NCBI GenBank assembly: GCA_023399155.1
Contig: JAEWQP010000004.1
Coordinates: forward strand, 1-64,000
DNA: 64,000 bases
Source: Verrucomicrobiota bacterium
GTDB lineage: Bacteria; Verrucomicrobiota; Verrucomicrobiia; Opitutales; Opitutaceae
Direction of reading: 5' to 3'
A model generated the notes under the pieces. That model saw only the letters and a list, made by a program, of their open reading frames with translations, was not told where the DNA came from and made no database searches. This document shows, one piece after another, positions 18,131 to 26,035 of this stretch (its first letter is position 1; each line of letters opens with the position of its first letter). The translations under genes were made by a program, and so were the position numbers.

Positions 18131-18766
18131 ATGTCCGCCATCGACGAAGACATCGTCCGAGAGTACTTTGAACAGAATGGATTCCTGGTCCGGCAGGTGC
18201 GCAAGTACGCGGTCCAGTCGAAAAAGAAGTCGAGTGACGAGGAGATGATCGACCTGCTCGTGCTCAACCCGGCGTTTACACGCAGTGAGCGCAAGCCGGA
18301 CTTCTTCCTCTTCACCTCCGAGCTTCCCTACGTGCATCGGGCGATGCTTTCGGTGAAAGGATGGCACACCAACGTCTTCTCCGCCGCCACGCTACGCAAC
18401 AGTCCGGATATCTTCCGCTTCCTTGAGGAAAACGTGCAGCGGGAAGCCAACCGCCAGCTCGCACTCGATCCCGGGGAGCCGGGTGCCGGCGATGACGTGC
18501 TCAAGATCCTTGTGGTGCCGGGGCTCCCCACCCAGGAACCGTTTCGCAGCCAGAGCGTCGCGATGCTCAAGGAGCGCGGCGTGGACGGCATCATCTCGTT
18601 CCGCACCATGCTTCACGAGTTGATCAGTCACATCGAGGTGAACCGCAACTACCGCAAGTCTGATACCCTGCAGATCATGCGCCTTCTGAAGAATTACGAT
18701 TTGCTGAAGGAGCCGCAGCTGGATCTGTTTCCGGGTGGCGATTCGCGTCGCCGCTCCCCCTCGTGA
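18131..18766 (+). CDS. Conserved hypothetical protein, possible nuclease-like fold
   Basis: The 211-residue protein starts MSAIDEDIVREYFEQNGFLV and is mixed alpha/beta with no signal peptide. The string EEMIDLLVLNP (about 37-47), a PDFFLF strand and LSVKGWHTNVF (about 73-83) place acidic residues before a Val-Lys strand, an order reminiscent of PD-(D/E)XK nucleases, but I cannot confirm that by eye. The C-terminal third is helical (LQIMRLLKNYDLLKEPQLDLF). It ends four bases into the next gene. Function unassigned. Confidence 0.65.
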   Translation: MSAIDEDIVREYFEQNGFLVRQVRKYAVQSKKKSSDEEMIDLLVLNPAFTRSERKPDFFLFTSELPYVHRAMLSVKGWHTNVFSAATLRNSPDIFRFLEENVQREANRQLALDPGEPGAGDDVLKILVVPGLPTQEPFRSQSVAMLKERGVDGIISFRTMLHELISHIEVNRNYRKSDTLQIMRLLKNYDLLKEPQLDLFPGGDSRRRSPS

Positions 18767-20394
18767 TCTTTTCCGAAACGTCGCCTCGTCCGGTCGCGTC
18801 ATTAGCGTCGGTGTCTCCCGACTTCCCAGCCGCTAATCGTTCGCGTTTACGCCCTGCCATGCTCCTCGGCCTGGCCGGCCTGGCGCTGGCGGGTGCCATG
18901 CATGCGCAGTCGGGTGCGGTGGAAACCCCGGCTGCCGTGGCGATCGAGCTGCCTCCCGGGCCGCCGCGCGTGACGCTGGATCTCCCGGACGGCGCGAAGC
19001 CACTGCCCGCGGGGCCGGCCTCGGCCGACTGGCAATCGCTCGCGGCGCAGGGCAGGGCACCGGGCTGGCTGCAGGACGCAAAGTTTGGTATGCTCGTCTT
19101 TTGGGGCCTGTTCAACGTGCCGGACCACGGCAGCGATTGGTATCCGCGGAAGATGTACACGCACGAGGCCGAGGCTGCGTGGCATGCCGCGACCTTCGGC
19201 CCGCAGGCAACGTTTGGCTACAAGGACTTCATCCCGAAATTCACGGCCGAGCGCTACGATCCCGCGCGCATGGCGGATCTTTTCGCCCGTGCCGGCGCGG
19301 GCTACGTGGTCGGCCTGGCGGAGTTCCGCGACGGGTTTGCGCTCTACGACAGCGCGCTGACCCGGTGGGACGCGGCCGACATGGGGCCGCGGCGCGATCT
19401 GCTGGGCGAGCTGGCGCAGGCGGCGCGGGCGCGCGGGATGAAGTTCGGGCTCTCCTACATGCGCATGGCGCACTGGTCGTTCATGTACCCGCGGCTGGTG
19501 CAGCTGAAGCACGACCTCTTCGATCCGGCCAACGCTGCGTTCTATGGCCCTCCGCAGCCGCCGGGCACGGAGCCGAGCGCCGCGTTTCGCGAGGAGTGGC
19601 TCGCCCGTCTCCAGGAACTCATCGACAAGTACCAGCCCGACACGCTCAGCTTCGACAGCACGCTCAACGCGCGGCATCTCGACCCGCTCAAGGCCCGCGC
19701 CGCCGCCTATTTCTACAATCGTGCGGCCGAGGCGGGGCGCGAGGCGGTGCTCTTTTCCACCGTCGGGGCGGACGGACCTGCCTTTCCCGCCGGTGCTCTG
19801 CACGAGTATGAGCGACAGGCCCGCGCGCCAAAGGATCTGGTGGGGGATTTCTGGCAGGTCGCGGATCCGCTGACTGAAAGATTTGGATACGTGACCGGCA
19901 CCAAGACAAGCCCTGCCTGCGTGATGGTGCGGCGCCTGGTGGAAAACACCTGCCGCAATGGCACGTTCCTGCTCGTGGTATCGCCCCGCGCCGACGGGGC
20001 GCTGCCCTACGAGCAGAAACAGGTGCTGCAGTCGATCGCGGGATGGATGGATGTGAACGGCGAGGCGATTCGCGGCACGCGGCCGTGGACGATCGCGGGT
20101 GAAGGGGCGCTCACGCTGGCCCAGGGACAGAACTACTCCGGCCGCGATATCCGCTTCACGCGACGCGCCGACCGGCTCTATGCCATTCTCATGGCCTGGC
20201 CGGGCGACGAAGCCGTGATCACCTCGCTGCCCGCAGGCGGTCCCGCCGGCAAGCCCAGCAAGGTCTATCTTCTCGGCCACAGCGCGCCGCTGGAGTTTTC
20301 ACAGGATGGCAGCGGACTGAAGGTGAAGATGCCGGCCGAACGGCCCTGTGCGCACACCTTCACGCTGAAGATTGCCGGGCTCGCGCTGGAGTAG
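18763..20394 (+). CDS. GH29-type alpha-L-fucosidase-like protein, divergent active site
   Basis: A secreted protein of 543 residues (or 511 from an ATG at 18859, which puts the signal peptide MLLGLAGLALAGAMHAQ at the very start). The GH29 core is recognisable: KFGMLVFWGLFNVP at 107-120, DWYPRKMY, KDFIPKFTAERYDP, AGAGYVVGLAEFRDGFALYDS and MGPRRDLLGEL. However, the usual HWG is FWG, KHHDG is EFRDG (187-191) and WFDG is LSFDS, though Asp298 could still be the nucleophile. Activity on fucosides is therefore doubtful. The longer GTG start overlaps the previous stop (GTGA). Confidence 0.75.
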   Translation: MIFSETSPRPVASLASVSPDFPAANRSRLRPAMLLGLAGLALAGAMHAQSGAVETPAAVAIELPPGPPRVTLDLPDGAKPLPAGPASADWQSLAAQGRAPGWLQDAKFGMLVFWGLFNVPDHGSDWYPRKMYTHEAEAAWHAATFGPQATFGYKDFIPKFTAERYDPARMADLFARAGAGYVVGLAEFRDGFALYDSALTRWDAADMGPRRDLLGELAQAARARGMKFGLSYMRMAHWSFMYPRLVQLKHDLFDPANAAFYGPPQPPGTEPSAAFREEWLARLQELIDKYQPDTLSFDSTLNARHLDPLKARAAAYFYNRAAEAGREAVLFSTVGADGPAFPAGALHEYERQARAPKDLVGDFWQVADPLTERFGYVTGTKTSPACVMVRRLVENTCRNGTFLLVVSPRADGALPYEQKQVLQSIAGWMDVNGEAIRGTRPWTIAGEGALTLAQGQNYSGRDIRFTRRADRLYAILMAWPGDEAVITSLPAGGPAGKPSKVYLLGHSAPLEFSQDGSGLKVKMPAERPCAHTFTLKIAGLALE

Positions 20395-21019
20395 TCCGCC
20401 CGCGGTTCTGGACGGACGAACGCGCGACTCCGACGAGGGCCGCGATCGCCCCGGCGAGGGCGCCGGCGACGTGCGCCGATGGAACAGGCACGAAGGCCGC
20501 ACCGGAAGCCACGAACACCGCCTGGCCCGTCACCGCCTCGAAGGCGAACTTCGCCGACAGTCCGGCGAAAGCGATGATCGGTCCGACAGCCATAGTCCAG
20601 GCACGCCGCCGCGCTGCGACCGCGACCTGGTCGACGACGAGCGCCATGAACAGCGCCGAATCCAGTCCGGAGAGACCGCGATAGGTCACGAATGCCGGCT
20701 CGAGGAACCAGACCTGCGTCGAGATGATGACCGTGGCGAGCGCGAGGGTCGCGAGCAGCAATCGCCGCGAGACGCGTTCCATCAGCGAGCCGATCAGCAG
20801 GAAGGCCGCGAGGTCCCAGGCCAGATGGTCGCCCGTCCAATGGACGAAATGCCCCGAGATCAGACGCCACCATGCCCCTGCGCCGATCGCCGTGCGGTCG
20901 AACTGAAGGGCCTCGGCCGCGCCGGGCACGATCGACAAAGTCAGAGCGAGCGTGGCGAGTCCGATGCTGAGGACCGGAAACTCCCTGGGCAGGTGGCGGG
21001 TCAGGCGCCGGGATGTCAT
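20360..21019 (-). CDS. Rhombosortase-like rhomboid serine protease
   Basis: A 219-residue integral membrane protein with about six transmembrane helices. The rhomboid catalytic pair is visible as Ser117 in YRGLSGLDSALF (GxSG) and His183 in VPSAHVAGALAG. WWRLISGHFVHWTGDHLAWDL matches the first rhomboid helix region. The short length, Y-x-GLSG and the AHxxGAxxG ending resemble rhombosortase, the rhomboid subfamily that processes GlyGly-CTERM proteins. The start at 21019 drops 29 Arg/Pro-rich residues. Its 3' end overlaps the GH29 gene in antiparallel by 35 bases. The upstream gene on the same strand carries a GlyGly-CTERM-like tail. Confidence 0.78.
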   Translation of the reverse strand: MTSRRLTRHLPREFPVLSIGLATLALTLSIVPGAAEALQFDRTAIGAGAWWRLISGHFVHWTGDHLAWDLAAFLLIGSLMERVSRRLLLATLALATVIISTQVWFLEPAFVTYRGLSGLDSALFMALVVDQVAVAARRRAWTMAVGPIIAFAGLSAKFAFEAVTGQAVFVASGAAFVPVPSAHVAGALAGAIAALVGVARSSVQNRGRTTPARARQSSA

Positions 21020-21118
21020 GGCTGGCGATGGATGCCGCGGAGGCGTGGAGGGGAGGGCGCGGAACAGCAGGGGTTGCGACTCCGGAGATCCGCGCCTCCG
21101 CGGCACAAGGGTAGACGA

Positions 21119-23143
21119 TCAGCTGTGCCGTTTCTTGGAGACAATCGAGCGCACGAGCGGCACGCCGGCCGCAGCGGCCATCACGAGCACGGTGATCGGA
21201 TCAAGCGCACCGCCGCCACCGCCACCGCCGCCGCTTCGGAGGCGCGGCGCCTTGTGTGCGAAGGCCGGCTGCTGTGTATCCACGCGGTGGTTCTGGACCG
21301 GCTGCTGGGCCCGCACGGATTGCGCCTGGCGCTCGACCGCCACGCGCTGCTGGTTGCGACGTTCGATACCGCGCTGCGCGAAGCGTTCGTCGGTGAGCAG
21401 GACCATCGAGGTCTGGTCGTTGACGATGGAGTAGGTCACACCGAGGTCGCGCACGACTTCGTCGGCCTCGGACGGCACGATCTCCCCCATGTCGCGCGCG
21501 GTCTGCACTTGTTCGACGAGACTCATGGCCCACAGACGTTCGATCTCGGGATTGTCGGTCGCCGTTTCCGGGAAGGTGAAATCCGTCGCATACACCCTGT
21601 CTTCGCCGGTGATGCGCGCCCTCAACGCCACGCGCGCCGGTCCCGCCGTTTCATAACGGCCGAAGACGACGAGCTGCTGGCCGCGGTAGAGCTTTCCCGG
21701 GTAATCGCCGGTCGTCTCGGTCACGCGAACGCCGGTGATCGTCAGCTTCGCGTCGTGCATCGCCTCGGTCGTGATCTTCGACTTCGCGAGCAGAATCTGG
21801 CCGAGGATGTCGTCGGCGTTCGACACGCCGGCGTAGAAGCCGCCGCTCGCTTCGGCCGCGACCTGCATGAGCGGCCAGTTGGCGTTGTTGCCGAGGAGGA
21901 ATCCGAAGAAACGAAGGTCCTGCCGGCGCAGGAGCGCGGCGAATGCCTTCGGATCAACGACGCCCGTGTTTGTCACGCCGTCGGTCACGAGCACCAGGCT
22001 GGTGGCGCGGTCGGAATCGAGGCGGCGGAGTCCCTCGGCGATCCCGTCATAGAGATTTGTGCTGCCGTTGGGACGGAGGGCGTGGACTGTATCCACCGCG
22101 CGCTGTACATGTTCAGGGGTGGCCGTGGTCCAGGGCACCACTTCGCTGGCGCGGTCGCTGAACGTGACGATGCGGAACCGGTCCTCCGGGCGCATCTCGC
22201 CAAGCGCGCGGGCGACGCCCCGGGCAAGCGTCGAGAGCTTGCCTTCCATGCTGCCCGAAACATCGAGCACATACACGTAGTCCGCGCCCTGCGTGAGCGG
22301 TTGCAGATCCACGCCCGGCGTGACCACCATCATGAACGTGCCGGGCTTGGCGGGGTCGGCGCGATAGGGTATCAGCTCGATGCTCCCGGGCTGGTCGTCG
22401 GCGAGCCGGTAATAGAAGACAAAGTCCTGGTCGAGCGAGGCATCGAGTCGCGCCAGCCGCACACGGACGTGACCCGCGTCGATCTTCTCGACGGTGGTCG
22501 CGGCTTCGAAGCCCGGGACACGGACATCGGCGACGGGGACTGCGCTTTTCAGTTCGAGCGATATCGAGAGCTGCCCCTCGACCTTCGCATGCGCGGTCCA
22601 GAACGAGGCGCCGGCATCGTCGGTGCCGCCATCCTCGAGTGGATACACGTAGCGGCCGATCCCCGTGTCGATCGTGAGCGGCTGGTAATAGACGACCCGC
22701 ATGCGTGTCTCGCTCATCGCCCGAACGGGATGGACGCGAAACTCGTACTGCTGGTAGCCGCCTTGCGACGCGAGGCCGGTGTCATTGCCGGCGGCCTTCT
22801 CCTCCTCGTAGACCTGACGGGCCTCCTCCTTGGGGAGCACCTCGCCGTTCAGTTCGCGTTCGCCAGCCCAGATCGTCACCTCGGAAAGACTGGCGCTCCT
22901 GGGTATCGGAAATGCGTATACAGCCTCGACGTCCTGGGCATTTGGATTGAAGAACGACTGCTGCACCTCGGTGCGGGCGAAGCCGTTGTTGATCACGACG
23001 GCGACCTGGTGGTCGCGGATCTGCACGGGCAGATGGGTAGCACCGACGGGCGTGAGCGTGCCGGCGGCCTGGGTCGGGACGGCCAGAAGGAGAGCCCCGG
23101 CCGCAATCGCGAGTAGGTGAAGGTGATGACATCTGGTTTTCAT
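21119..23143 (-). CDS. VIT and von Willebrand A domain protein with GlyGly-CTERM-like tail
   Basis: A 674-residue secreted protein with signal peptide MKTRCHHLHLLAIAAGALLLAV, a VIT domain at about 35-160 (YAFPIPRSASLSEVTIWAGE, QVYEEEKAAG), and a VWA domain from about 285 with the MIDAS motif DVSGSM at 294-299 and VTDGVTN. The C-terminus has eight glycines at 638-645, a hydrophobic stretch (ALDPITVLVMAAAAGVPLV) and a basic end (SKKRHS), the three-part layout of GlyGly-CTERM sorting signals. VIT/VWA proteins of this architecture are known as sortase targets in marine proteobacteria. The adjacent rhombosortase is the likely processing enzyme. Confidence 0.85.
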   Translation of the reverse strand: MKTRCHHLHLLAIAAGALLLAVPTQAAGTLTPVGATHLPVQIRDHQVAVVINNGFARTEVQQSFFNPNAQDVEAVYAFPIPRSASLSEVTIWAGERELNGEVLPKEEARQVYEEEKAAGNDTGLASQGGYQQYEFRVHPVRAMSETRMRVVYYQPLTIDTGIGRYVYPLEDGGTDDAGASFWTAHAKVEGQLSISLELKSAVPVADVRVPGFEAATTVEKIDAGHVRVRLARLDASLDQDFVFYYRLADDQPGSIELIPYRADPAKPGTFMMVVTPGVDLQPLTQGADYVYVLDVSGSMEGKLSTLARGVARALGEMRPEDRFRIVTFSDRASEVVPWTTATPEHVQRAVDTVHALRPNGSTNLYDGIAEGLRRLDSDRATSLVLVTDGVTNTGVVDPKAFAALLRRQDLRFFGFLLGNNANWPLMQVAAEASGGFYAGVSNADDILGQILLAKSKITTEAMHDAKLTITGVRVTETTGDYPGKLYRGQQLVVFGRYETAGPARVALRARITGEDRVYATDFTFPETATDNPEIERLWAMSLVEQVQTARDMGEIVPSEADEVVRDLGVTYSIVNDQTSMVLLTDERFAQRGIERRNQQRVAVERQAQSVRAQQPVQNHRVDTQQPAFAHKAPRLRSGGGGGGGGALDPITVLVMAAAAGVPLVRSIVSKKRHS

Positions 23144-23297
23144 GGCGTGCCACCATGAACGCCTGAGTCGTGCCGCCGTGAGGGAGGCGGCGTCGAGATA
23201 CCTGATGGCCAACAACCTCTACAGCCAGACGGCGGCCGGAACCCGCCCGAAAGGAAGCTCTTTATGTACGCGGCCGGACGTTTTCTGTCTTTGGATG

Positions 23298-23315
23298 GGA
23301 TCCTAGCAAGGATCC
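23298..23315 (-). terminator. Candidate hairpin after the oxoamine synthase gene
   Basis: GGATCCT-AGCA-AGGATCC forms a 7-base stem with a 4-base loop, 37 bases past the stop of the minus-strand gene ending at 23352. There is no T-run after it, so termination is uncertain; it may simply separate that gene from the VIT/VWA gene. Confidence 0.35.
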
Positions 23316-23351
23316 GTCCCCGGTTTCAGAGGGGTTCCAGGACGGCCGGCG

Positions 23352-24548
23352 CTACAGCTTCTTCAGCGCGTAGCGCAGGGCCTTCTCGATGATGGCGAAG
23401 TCGTCGTCGGAATGCCGCGCGGACATCGCCGTGCGCACGAGGTCCTTGCCCACGGGGACGGCTGGGGCGATCGACATCACGGAGAACACGCCCTGATCGA
23501 GCAGGTGTTTCCAGAAAAAGTAGGCGCGTTCCTTCGTACCGAGGACGATCGGGATCGCCGGCGTCTCGCTCTCCCAGATGTCGAGACCAAGCGAGAGCAG
23601 GAGTTCGCGAAAGCGACGCGTGTTGGCCCAGAGGCGCTCGAGGTGCTCGGGCTCGTTCTGGAGCACCTGGAGGGCGGCCTGGGCGCAGGCCGCCTGCGCG
23701 GGACTGAGTGCGGCGCTGAAGATCGTCTGCTTCGAATGCGTGCGCAGGTACTCGATCATGTCGCGCGAGGCTGCGACGAATCCGCCGGTGCTTGAAAGCG
23801 ACTTCGAGAGCGAGCCGCCGATGACGTCCACCTCGCCCGCCACGCCAAAGTGACTGGCCGTGCCGCGGCCGCCCTCGCCGAGCACGCCGAATCCGTGGGC
23901 GTCGTCGATGACGAGCGTGCACCCGTGCTCGGCCGCGATCTCCGCGAACTGGGCTACGGGCGCGATGTGTCCTTCCATTGAATACACGCCTTCGATCACG
24001 ACGATCTTGGGGGTCTTCGGATCGAGCGCGGCAAGCACCTCGCGCAGGCTGTCGGGGCTGTTGTGCGAAAAGCGCTCCACCGTCGCGCCGGAGAGCCGGA
24101 TGCCATCCCAGATCGAGGAGTGGACGTTCTTGTCCACGAGGATGACATCGCCGCGCTGGGTGAAGGCTGCGACACTCGAGGCGCAGGAGAGGTAGCCGGC
24201 GGCCGTGACGTGGCAGGCCTCCTTGCCGAGGAAGCTCGCGATCGTCTCCTCAAGCTCCGCGTGGTAGCGGCGTGAACCGTTGGCGAGCCGGGCGCCGGTC
24301 GTGCTGCTGCCCCATTCGGCGAGGGCACGCTGGCCGGCCTCGATCACCTTCGGATGAAACGACAGGCCGAGGTAGTCATTGCTCGAAAGCATCACGTACT
24401 CCCGGCCCTGATGCCACACGCGTGATCCCTGCTGCCGCTCGAACGTGAAGTACCAGGGATCGTAGCGGCGGCGCAGCTTGGTCGACATGTCCGACGAGCA
24501 GCGCTCGACGATCGGTTTGGCCACACGGCGGGAGAACGGGAGTTTCAT
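23352..24548 (-). CDS. Alpha-oxoamine synthase (serine palmitoyltransferase / KBL / BioF family)
   Basis: A PLP enzyme that condenses an amino acid with an acyl-CoA and releases CO2. The 398 residues include SSNDYLGL at 55-62, GSSTTGARLANGS, the PLP-contacting DDAHGFGVLGEGGRG (Asp215, His218) and the Schiff-base lysine Lys249 in GGSLSKSLSSTGGF. The N-terminal extension (KLRRRYDPWYFTFERQQGSRV) resembles bacterial serine palmitoyltransferase-like enzymes more than BioF. No biotin genes are nearby, so 2-amino-3-ketobutyrate CoA ligase or sphingolipid-type condensation are the alternatives. A GT2 gene lies 39 bases upstream on the same strand. Confidence 0.85.
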   Translation of the reverse strand: MKLPFSRRVAKPIVERCSSDMSTKLRRRYDPWYFTFERQQGSRVWHQGREYVMLSSNDYLGLSFHPKVIEAGQRALAEWGSSTTGARLANGSRRYHAELEETIASFLGKEACHVTAAGYLSCASSVAAFTQRGDVILVDKNVHSSIWDGIRLSGATVERFSHNSPDSLREVLAALDPKTPKIVVIEGVYSMEGHIAPVAQFAEIAAEHGCTLVIDDAHGFGVLGEGGRGTASHFGVAGEVDVIGGSLSKSLSSTGGFVAASRDMIEYLRTHSKQTIFSAALSPAQAACAQAALQVLQNEPEHLERLWANTRRFRELLLSLGLDIWESETPAIPIVLGTKERAYFFWKHLLDQGVFSVMSIAPAVPVGKDLVRTAMSARHSDDDFAIIEKALRYALKKL

Positions 24549-24587
24549 GGAAACGAAGAGCCGGGCAGCATCACGGGCGGCACGGAG

Positions 24588-25481
24588 CTAGGCAACCGGC
24601 TTTTCCGGCGGAAGCTGGTACCGTGCCGGAACGGGAAAACCCAACGTGAGCCGCAGCGCGAGCCACGCCTTCGCGGGATTCATGCGCCACCAGCGGCGCG
24701 CGTAGCGGCGGAAATACTCGTGCGCCCACTCGTGGCGCCCCCACCGCGCGGCGCTGCGGGCGCAGCGCTGGCGGAAGAGCTCGGAGTTGTGGACATTGTT
24801 CTCATGCCGGCCGGGCGAACTGCTGACGAGGTGGTGCACGACGCTCTCGTGACTGACGTAGATGCGGTGGCCCTCGCGGCGCAGGCGCACGCAGAGATCG
24901 ATGTCCTCCATGCCATTTCGGTAGCCCTCGAAAAAACCGCCCAGCGCCTGCCACGCTGCGCGGCGCACGAGCAGGCAGGCGGCCGTGGCCGCGTTGCGTT
25001 CGCGCCACGGGCCGCGCGGCGGCCGCGCACGGTGCTTGTGCGCGTGCGTCGGCATACCCTCGAGGTCAAAGAAAACCCCGGCGTGGTCGACGAGGCCGGT
25101 CGCCGGGTTGATTTGGACATTGCCGACAGCGGCCGCCTGGGGCGCGTGGTCCAGCAGATGGAGCATCGGCTCGAGCCAACCGCGAGGCAGGATCAGGTCG
25201 TTGTTGAGCAAACCGATCACCGTCGCGGACGACGGCGCGGCGGCGACCCCGGCATTGACCGCGCGGGCGAAGCCGCCGTTGGCCGGCTGACTCACGATGT
25301 GAAAGGGCGGCTTCAGCGTGGCGAGAAACCCGGCCGTGCCGTCGGTGCTCGCGTCGTCGACGAGGATCGCGTGCCAGAGCAGGTCGTCCGGAAGAGTCGC
25401 CGGGAGTTGCGCGACGAATGAGCGCGTGAGATCCAGGCGGTTGAAAACAGGGATGACGAAGGCGACCTCGGGAAAAGCCAC
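24588..25481 (-). CDS. Family 2 glycosyltransferase
   Basis: The 297-residue protein has a GT-A fold signature: VIPVFNR at 10-16, LVDDASTDGT, NGGFARAVNAGV, LLNNDLIL (the DXD-equivalent) and GGFFEGYRNGMEDIDLCVRLRR, typical of rhamnosyl- or glucosyl-transferases that act on lipid or cell-surface glycans. No transmembrane segment, so it is probably cytoplasmic or peripheral. It precedes the oxoamine synthase gene with a 39-base gap. If that enzyme makes a sphingoid base, this transferase could glycosylate a lipid, but that link is only contextual. Confidence 0.88.
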   Translation of the reverse strand: MAFPEVAFVIPVFNRLDLTRSFVAQLPATLPDDLLWHAILVDDASTDGTAGFLATLKPPFHIVSQPANGGFARAVNAGVAAAPSSATVIGLLNNDLILPRGWLEPMLHLLDHAPQAAAVGNVQINPATGLVDHAGVFFDLEGMPTHAHKHRARPPRGPWRERNAATAACLLVRRAAWQALGGFFEGYRNGMEDIDLCVRLRREGHRIYVSHESVVHHLVSSSPGRHENNVHNSELFRQRCARSAARWGRHEWAHEYFRRYARRWWRMNPAKAWLALRLTLGFPVPARYQLPPEKPVA

Positions 25482-25506
25482 GGCGAGAAAGGGCGTGTGC
25501 GCTGGG

Positions 25507-25884
25507 TCAGCCGGTGCGGATCGCGACGTCGCTGATGTGTTGCGCGGCGGGGATGGCGCGGATCCGCTGGAGGATCGTGGCCTTGTGGAAGAGCAGTTCC
25601 TGCCGGACCACGGGATTGCTCACGCCGATCACGAGCGTGCGCTCGCGGTCGATGCGCAGCGGATGGGAGAAGGTCGCGTTGGCCGCGCCGACGATCTCAG
25701 TCCAAGCCTGGCGGATCGCATCCTCGGGCGTCGCCATGCCGATGCGGTACTTGCGCAGGATCTGCTCCATCAGGTCGCTGACGCCGCGTGTCTCCCGCAG
25801 CCTCGACCGGCTGGGGTCAGGCGGTAGCCCGCGGAAGTCCGCGATGAGATTCTCGACCTGGCGACTGAACTTCTTGTCCGCCAC
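25507..25884 (-). CDS. DUF721 family protein, DciA-like
   Basis: The C-terminal 100 residues form a DUF721 domain: VSDLMEQILRKYRIG, the conserved Trp in QAWTEIVG, HPLRIDRERTLVIGVSNPVVRQELLF and ILQRI. Some DUF721 proteins (DciA) load the replicative helicase DnaB in bacteria lacking DnaC. The open frame extends to 26043, but a GTG at 25884 (VADKKFSRQVENLIADF) starts the part with protein-like composition and avoids the divergent GH27 gene, so this start is a judgement. It ends 25 bases before the GT2 gene. Confidence 0.78.
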   Translation of the reverse strand: MADKKFSRQVENLIADFRGLPPDPSRSRLRETRGVSDLMEQILRKYRIGMATPEDAIRQAWTEIVGAANATFSHPLRIDRERTLVIGVSNPVVRQELLFHKATILQRIRAIPAAQHISDVAIRTG

Positions 25885-26035
25885 GCCGGAAGCGTGGTGC
25901 GGGCCTCCGGGCTTGGCGAGAAACTCCTGCGGAGCCCCGTTTCGCTCTGAAAGTGATCCCCGATGTGCAAAATGTGATCCGGGCAGGGGGCGCGTTTGAC
26001 CGCGGATGGGCGCCGACCTGTGCTGGCTGCACGCC

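Noticed and set aside
20372..23116. 914-codon open frame on the plus strand
   Set aside because: It is antisense to the VIT/VWA and rhombosortase genes, rich in Arg/His/Gly/Asp, and has no domain. High GC content gives long antisense frames.
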